Shown one piece after another: positions 4,847-6,602 of a stretch of 6,602 nt of DNA. A program made the position numbers and the translations under genes. The notes below the pieces were generated by a model. The model worked only from the letters and a program-made list of their open reading frames with translations, was not told where the DNA came from and made no database searches. How positions within the stretch are numbered: the stretch's first letter is position 1; each line of letters starts with the position of its first letter. This DNA comes from Nitrospirota bacterium (GTDB taxonomy: Bacteria; Nitrospirota; CAKKRA01; 9FT-COMBO-42-15), in assembly GCA_023248415.1 (NCBI GenBank), contig JAHFEP010000079.1, positions 1 through 6,602 of the forward strand, read 5' to 3'.

Positions 4847-5200
4847 TTATTTATTATTATACAACCTTGCTATTTTCTCCACAAGCCTTTTAAGGTCATT
4901 TTCCTTATCTATATTAAGAAACCCCTCAACCCCTAAAACCTTATCCCCTGCCTTCACAGCAATGTTTGTTCCCTTGCTTATGACATGATAGTTTGTAACA
5001 ATTGCGCCGTCCTGCCTTACAATAAAACCGCTGCCCTTGCTTATTGGCTTGTTTTTCTCATCATAAGCCACAACAACCACAACTGCCTTGTTGTTTTCCT
5101 TAAAAATCTTATCAGCATCTGCAAAAGAAACAGCAGGCAAAAGCATTTTTGCAATCAGCAGGAGAGTAATAAAAGAGGTTTTTTGTTTAATAGTGTTCAT
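4847..5200 (-). CDS. truncated S1C (DegP/HtrA-like) trypsin-type protease
   Basis: The 117-residue product starts with a signal peptide (basic MNTIKQK, hydrophobic to about 23, cleavage after SFA at residue 27). GSGFIVRQDGAIVTNYHVIS (57-76) is the conserved start of S1C trypsin-like proteases, with the catalytic His at 72. The catalytic Asp is at 102 in DKENDL. A full protease would then need some 100 more residues with the GNSGGP-type serine; instead the chain reads KRLVEKIARLYNNK and stops. The remaining product cannot be an active protease. An internal deletion joining the N-terminal part to the natural C-terminal tail would explain the ending, but that is inference. It may be a pseudogene, or a periplasmic protein kept for another role. 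The ribosome site is weak. A decayed second copy is at 4091-4178. Confidence 0.75.
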   Translation of the reverse strand: MNTIKQKTSFITLLLIAKMLLPAVSFADADKIFKENNKAVVVVVAYDEKNKPISKGSGFIVRQDGAIVTNYHVISKGTNIAVKAGDKVLGVEGFLNIDKENDLKRLVEKIARLYNNK

Positions 5201-5224
5201 TTATATTTCACTTGTTAGGAGGAC

Positions 5225-5239
5225 AGCCTCATCATTGCA
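5225..5239. repeat. 15-bp direct repeat, right of the protease start (AGCCTCATCATTGCA)
   Basis: Exactly the same 15 bases occur at 6019-6033 in the same orientation. The two copies bracket the DUF433/DUF5615 module, 779 bp apart. With a 3-nt gap the similarity continues with GGC. It lies between the toxin stop (5274) and the truncated protease start (5200). Confidence 0.7.
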
Positions 5240-5273
5240 ATAGGCTTTTGTTGCTTTATTTTCTATATACTAT

Positions 5274-5630
5274 TTATCTTTTCTTGGGTTTCCAAACACT
5301 ATGGAATGCGTCTTGCATTATAACCGTTAGATTCAGCCATTCTTTTTCTTTAAAAAGATTTATCGCACGCATGACTTTTTTATGTATTTTTAGCCTATTC
5401 GGCTGCTTAAGCCGTATAATCAAAATGCCATTATGATTTTCGCTTCGCTTCTGTGCAAAGCCTTTATCTGTAGTAATTAAAAGCCTTCTGTCTTTCTGAA
5501 CTATTTTCCATATGTCTTCATCAGTCATTCCTTCCTTATCAGTGCTGCGAATGTCCATTATGTCATGGCCATTTTTGAGCAGCTCTTTCGCAGTAATTGA
5601 TGGGATATTTTCATCAACGAATATCTTCAT
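5274..5630 (-). CDS. DUF5615-family PIN-like toxin
   Basis: This 118-residue protein belongs to the DUF5615 group of PIN-like domains, the predicted RNase toxins usually partnered by DUF433 proteins. The N-terminal strand KIFVDENIP carries the first acidic residues (Asp6, Glu7). The middle motif GMTDEDIWKIVQKDRRLLIT supplies further acidic residues (Asp37-Asp39), and TTDKGF carries Asp55, together consistent with a metal-binding PIN active site. The C-terminal half (66-118) completes the fold. The start ATG overlaps the antitoxin TGA (ATGA, 5627-5630), so translation is coupled. Length is typical and no lesion is visible. As for other VapC-like proteins the expected activity is cleavage of specific RNAs; the target is unknown. 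Confidence 0.88.
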   Translation of the reverse strand: MKIFVDENIPSITAKELLKNGHDIMDIRSTDKEGMTDEDIWKIVQKDRRLLITTDKGFAQKRSENHNGILIIRLKQPNRLKIHKKVMRAINLFKEKEWLNLTVIMQDAFHSVWKPKKR

Positions 5631-5854
5631 GCAACCACTTCATCAGGAACGATCTGTTCTTCTGTTAAAGACGCTGCATATTCAATGCAGGCAAAGATAT
5701 CCTCACGCTTCAAAGACGGATATTCTTCAAGAAGGTCTTCAATAGTGTCTCCGTTTGCCAGCATATGCAAGATTTGGTGAACAGGGATGCGGGTTCCCTT
5801 AATACAGGCCTGTCCATGACAAATTTTAGGGTTAATTGATATACGTTCAATCAT
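5627..5854 (-). CDS. DUF433-family antitoxin
   Basis: This 75-residue protein has the DUF433 signature: ISINPKICHGQACIKGTRIPV (about 5-25), a helix HQILHMLANG, then DTIEDLLEEYPSLKREDIFACIEYA (36-60), which forms the helix-turn-helix-like part of the family. DUF433 proteins are small DNA-binding antitoxins that pair with DUF5615 toxins. The ribosome site GGAGG lies 7 nt before the ATG. The C-terminal tail (61-75, TEEQIVPDEVVA) is short and acidic and probably contacts the toxin. It is likely to repress its own promoter; candidate sites lie at 5985-5999 and 6043-6071. Confidence 0.9.
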   Translation of the reverse strand: MIERISINPKICHGQACIKGTRIPVHQILHMLANGDTIEDLLEEYPSLKREDIFACIEYAASLTEEQIVPDEVVA

Positions 5855-5984
5855 TATTATCCCTCCTTTTGAATCCTCTAATATGCTACATCGGGTTTCG
5901 GATTATTATTTTTTGTGATGTATCGCATTAATAAATTTGTTCATTCATAAGTATAGTGCAAATCAGAATAATCCGCAATCCATT

Positions 5985-5999
5985 TTAGATTATATCTAA
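5985..5999. promoter_or_regulatory. 15-bp palindrome overlapping a minus-strand -10 box
   Basis: TTAGAT-TAT-ATCTAA is a perfect palindrome around a 3-nt centre. On the minus strand it contains TATAAT (5989-5994), with TTTATA (6012-6017, 4/6) 17 bp upstream. A repressor bound here would shut the promoter, as expected for a TA module. A second, weaker promoter (TTGCGG 5973-5978, TATACT 5950-5955, 17 bp apart) lies just downstream. Confidence 0.5.
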
Positions 6000-6018
6000 G
6001 CGCTACAGTCTTATAAAT

Positions 6019-6033
6019 AGCCTCATCATTGCA
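6019..6033. repeat. 15-bp direct repeat, copy upstream of the DUF433/DUF5615 module
   Basis: Identical to 5225-5239. It lies immediately downstream, on the minus strand, of the best promoter in this region (6043-6071) and two bases from the TTTATA box of the palindrome promoter. Confidence 0.7.
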
Positions 6034-6042
6034 GGCATAAAA

Positions 6043-6071
6043 AGTATATTCCCCTTGTAAAAAAAGGTCAA
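6043..6071 (-). promoter_or_regulatory. good sigma70-type promoter, minus strand
   Basis: TTGACC (6066-6071, 5/6) and TATACT (6043-6048, 5/6) are exactly 17 bp apart. Initiation near 6036 would give a leader of about 180 nt before the DUF433 start. Without the segment between the 15-bp repeats the same promoter would sit about 55 nt upstream of the truncated protease gene. Confidence 0.5.
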
Positions 6072-6080
6072 TGCAAAATT

Positions 6081-6118
6081 AGCCTACAGCATTTCTATTA
6101 AAATCTATAGAATAGGCT
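6081..6118. repeat. bulged 12-bp inverted repeat
   Basis: AGCCTA (6081-6086) and TTCTAT (6093-6098) pair with the contiguous ATAGAATAGGCT (6107-6118), leaving a 6-nt bulge and an 8-nt loop. No T tract follows. The right arm runs into the inverted partial repeat GGCTCTGGTCTT (6115-6126). Confidence 0.4.
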
Positions 6119-6150
6119 CTGGTCTTACTTTTTGATGTTTCTATATAGGC

Positions 6151-6178
6151 TTGACAGGCGGGATTATTTTTCAACAAT
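6151..6178 (+). promoter_or_regulatory. promoter for the 75-residue orphan gene
   Basis: A perfect TTGACA (6151-6156) is followed after 16 bp by AACAAT (6173-6178, 4/6). Initiation near 6185 would place the gene's start at 6267 about 80 nt into the transcript. Confidence 0.45.
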
Positions 6179-6198
6179 AGCACAGGGAGGATAAAGTT

Positions 6199-6249
6199 GT
6201 GGCGAGTAAAAGAGGTGTTTTAAAATCAGGCGTTTTAGGATATGATTAA
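6199..6249 (+). CDS. possible 16-residue leader peptide or gene remnant
   Basis: GTG at 6199 opens a 16-codon frame, MASKRGVLKSGVLGYD, ending in TAA (6247-6249). It has a strong Shine-Dalgarno sequence, GGGAGG (6185-6190), 8 nt before the start, better than that of the next gene, which begins 17 nt after its stop. It could be a translated leader, or the beginning of a gene whose rest was deleted. It has no known motif. Confidence 0.3.
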   Translation: MASKRGVLKSGVLGYD

Positions 6250-6266
6250 TAAGGAAGGGTTAAGAT

Positions 6267-6494
6267 ATGCGGATAAAGGTAAAAGCCTATTCAGGTTATA
6301 AGGCAGAAGAGAGGCCAATCTCCTTTAGCATTGGCGAAAAGGAACTAAAGGTAGAAGAGCTTGTTGACAGATGGTATGGCGAGGACTATGAATATCTTAA
6401 GTTAAGGGCAGATGACAGATGCACTTACATTATCCGCTATAACAGGGATGAGGACTTCTGGGAGCTTGTTATGATGGAGGGTGAAAAAGCTTAA
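6267..6494 (+). CDS. small conserved-type protein, unknown function
   Basis: This 75-residue acidic, soluble protein has no signal peptide or membrane helix. Its layout is a first strand RIKVKAYSGYKAEERPISF (2-20), ELKVEELVDRWYGEDYEYLK (26-45), then RADDRCTYIIRYNRDEDFWEL (47-67). The pattern 'AYSGYKA-ERP-SF' with 'DRWYG---YLK-RADD--YI-R' and a final 'WEL' looks like a recurring small beta-rich family of environmental bacteria, but I know of no assigned function. GGAAGG (6253-6258) lies 8 nt before the ATG. It stands alone, with its own promoter upstream and no partner gene of TA type. Confidence 0.7.
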   Translation: MRIKVKAYSGYKAEERPISFSIGEKELKVEELVDRWYGEDYEYLKLRADDRCTYIIRYNRDEDFWELVMMEGEKA

Positions 6495-6562
6495 AAAAGA
6501 AGATATAGCAGGGAGAAGAAGGAATAAAGTGCAATGAGACTGAATTTATTGCTGTTTTCCCC

Positions 6563-6591
6563 TTGACGGAATAGGTATTATATGCTAATTT
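6563..6591 (+). promoter_or_regulatory. promoter pointing out of the right edge
   Basis: TTGACG (6563-6568, 5/6) is followed after 17 bp by TAATTT (6586-6591, 3/6), which is preceded by TGC, an extended -10 arrangement. The gene it would serve is outside the window. Confidence 0.4.
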
Positions 6592-6602
6592 TCATAAAAT
6601 TT

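Larger units (their letters stand above)
5855..6266. other. regulatory and repeat-rich intergenic region between divergent units
   Basis: About 410 bp separate the DUF433 gene (minus) from the 75-residue gene (plus). It contains minus-strand promoter candidates, a 15-bp palindrome, one copy of the 15-bp direct repeat, a bulged hairpin, an inverted partial copy of the 16-bp repeat from 1208-1223, a plus-strand promoter and a possible 16-codon reading frame. No longer gene or RNA gene is recognisable. Confidence 0.55.

Noticed and set aside
4595..4936. 113-residue plus-strand open frame
   Set aside because: Antisense to the antitoxin-like gene and the protease end, with no motif or ribosome site of note.
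6535..6567. 10-codon frame starting at ATG
   Set aside because: Weakly supported ribosome site, very short, and runs into a promoter (6563-6591) that serves something outside the window.
1..6602. CRISPR array
   Set aside because: No series of regularly spaced repeats is present; the direct repeats found are pairs only.

Overview
The window is an AT-rich stretch of bacterial chromosome dominated by small toxin-antitoxin (TA) modules, short orphan genes, decayed gene fragments and structured intergenic DNA. Gene style (Shine-Dalgarno starts, many small TA pairs, FG-GAP and S1C-protease relatives) suggests an anaerobic or environmental Gram-negative such as a Nitrospirota or deltaproteobacterial lineage. 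That is an impression from family resemblance, since no rRNA or marker gene is present.

Layout. 1-53 (minus) is the start of a gene leaving the window, probably a small HD-domain phosphohydrolase, with its own promoter. 345-861 (plus) is a BrnT-family toxin overlapping a CopG/RHH antitoxin; the toxin apparently starts at a CTG codon. 862-1381 has no intact gene but holds a structured element (1058-1129), a 16-bp direct repeat and a 10-bp perfect inverted repeat that look like remnants of mobile DNA. 1382-1849 (minus) is a RelE/ParE-type toxin with an unusual upstream antitoxin and a promoter carrying a palindrome in its spacer. 2094-3990 (minus) is a likely three-gene operon of unknown role: a three-helix membrane protein, a secreted five-repeat FG-GAP/VCBS protein and a small two-helix membrane protein. 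4091-4178 is a decayed fragment related to the protease gene further right. 4224-5200 (minus) is a truncated S1C serine protease (His and Asp kept, Ser half missing) followed by an antitoxin/toxin-like pair whose second protein resembles TumE/DUF6516. 5274-5854 (minus) is a DUF433 antitoxin with a DUF5615 PIN-like toxin, bracketed by a 15-bp direct repeat. 5855-6266 is regulatory and repeat-rich. 6267-6494 (plus) is a small conserved-looking orphan protein.

How it works together. Four TA-like pairs lie in 6.6 kb, each compact (overlap, or a 3-nt gap) and each autonomous, interleaved with gene relics. This is the picture of an accessory island where small modules come and go. The most interesting points are the direct repeats around the DUF433/DUF5615 module, which suggest a discrete insertion between a good promoter and the truncated protease gene; the TumE-like pair sharing a transcript with the crippled protease; and the orphan membrane/FG-GAP operon. 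No RNA gene, CRISPR array, intact transposase or integrase is visible.
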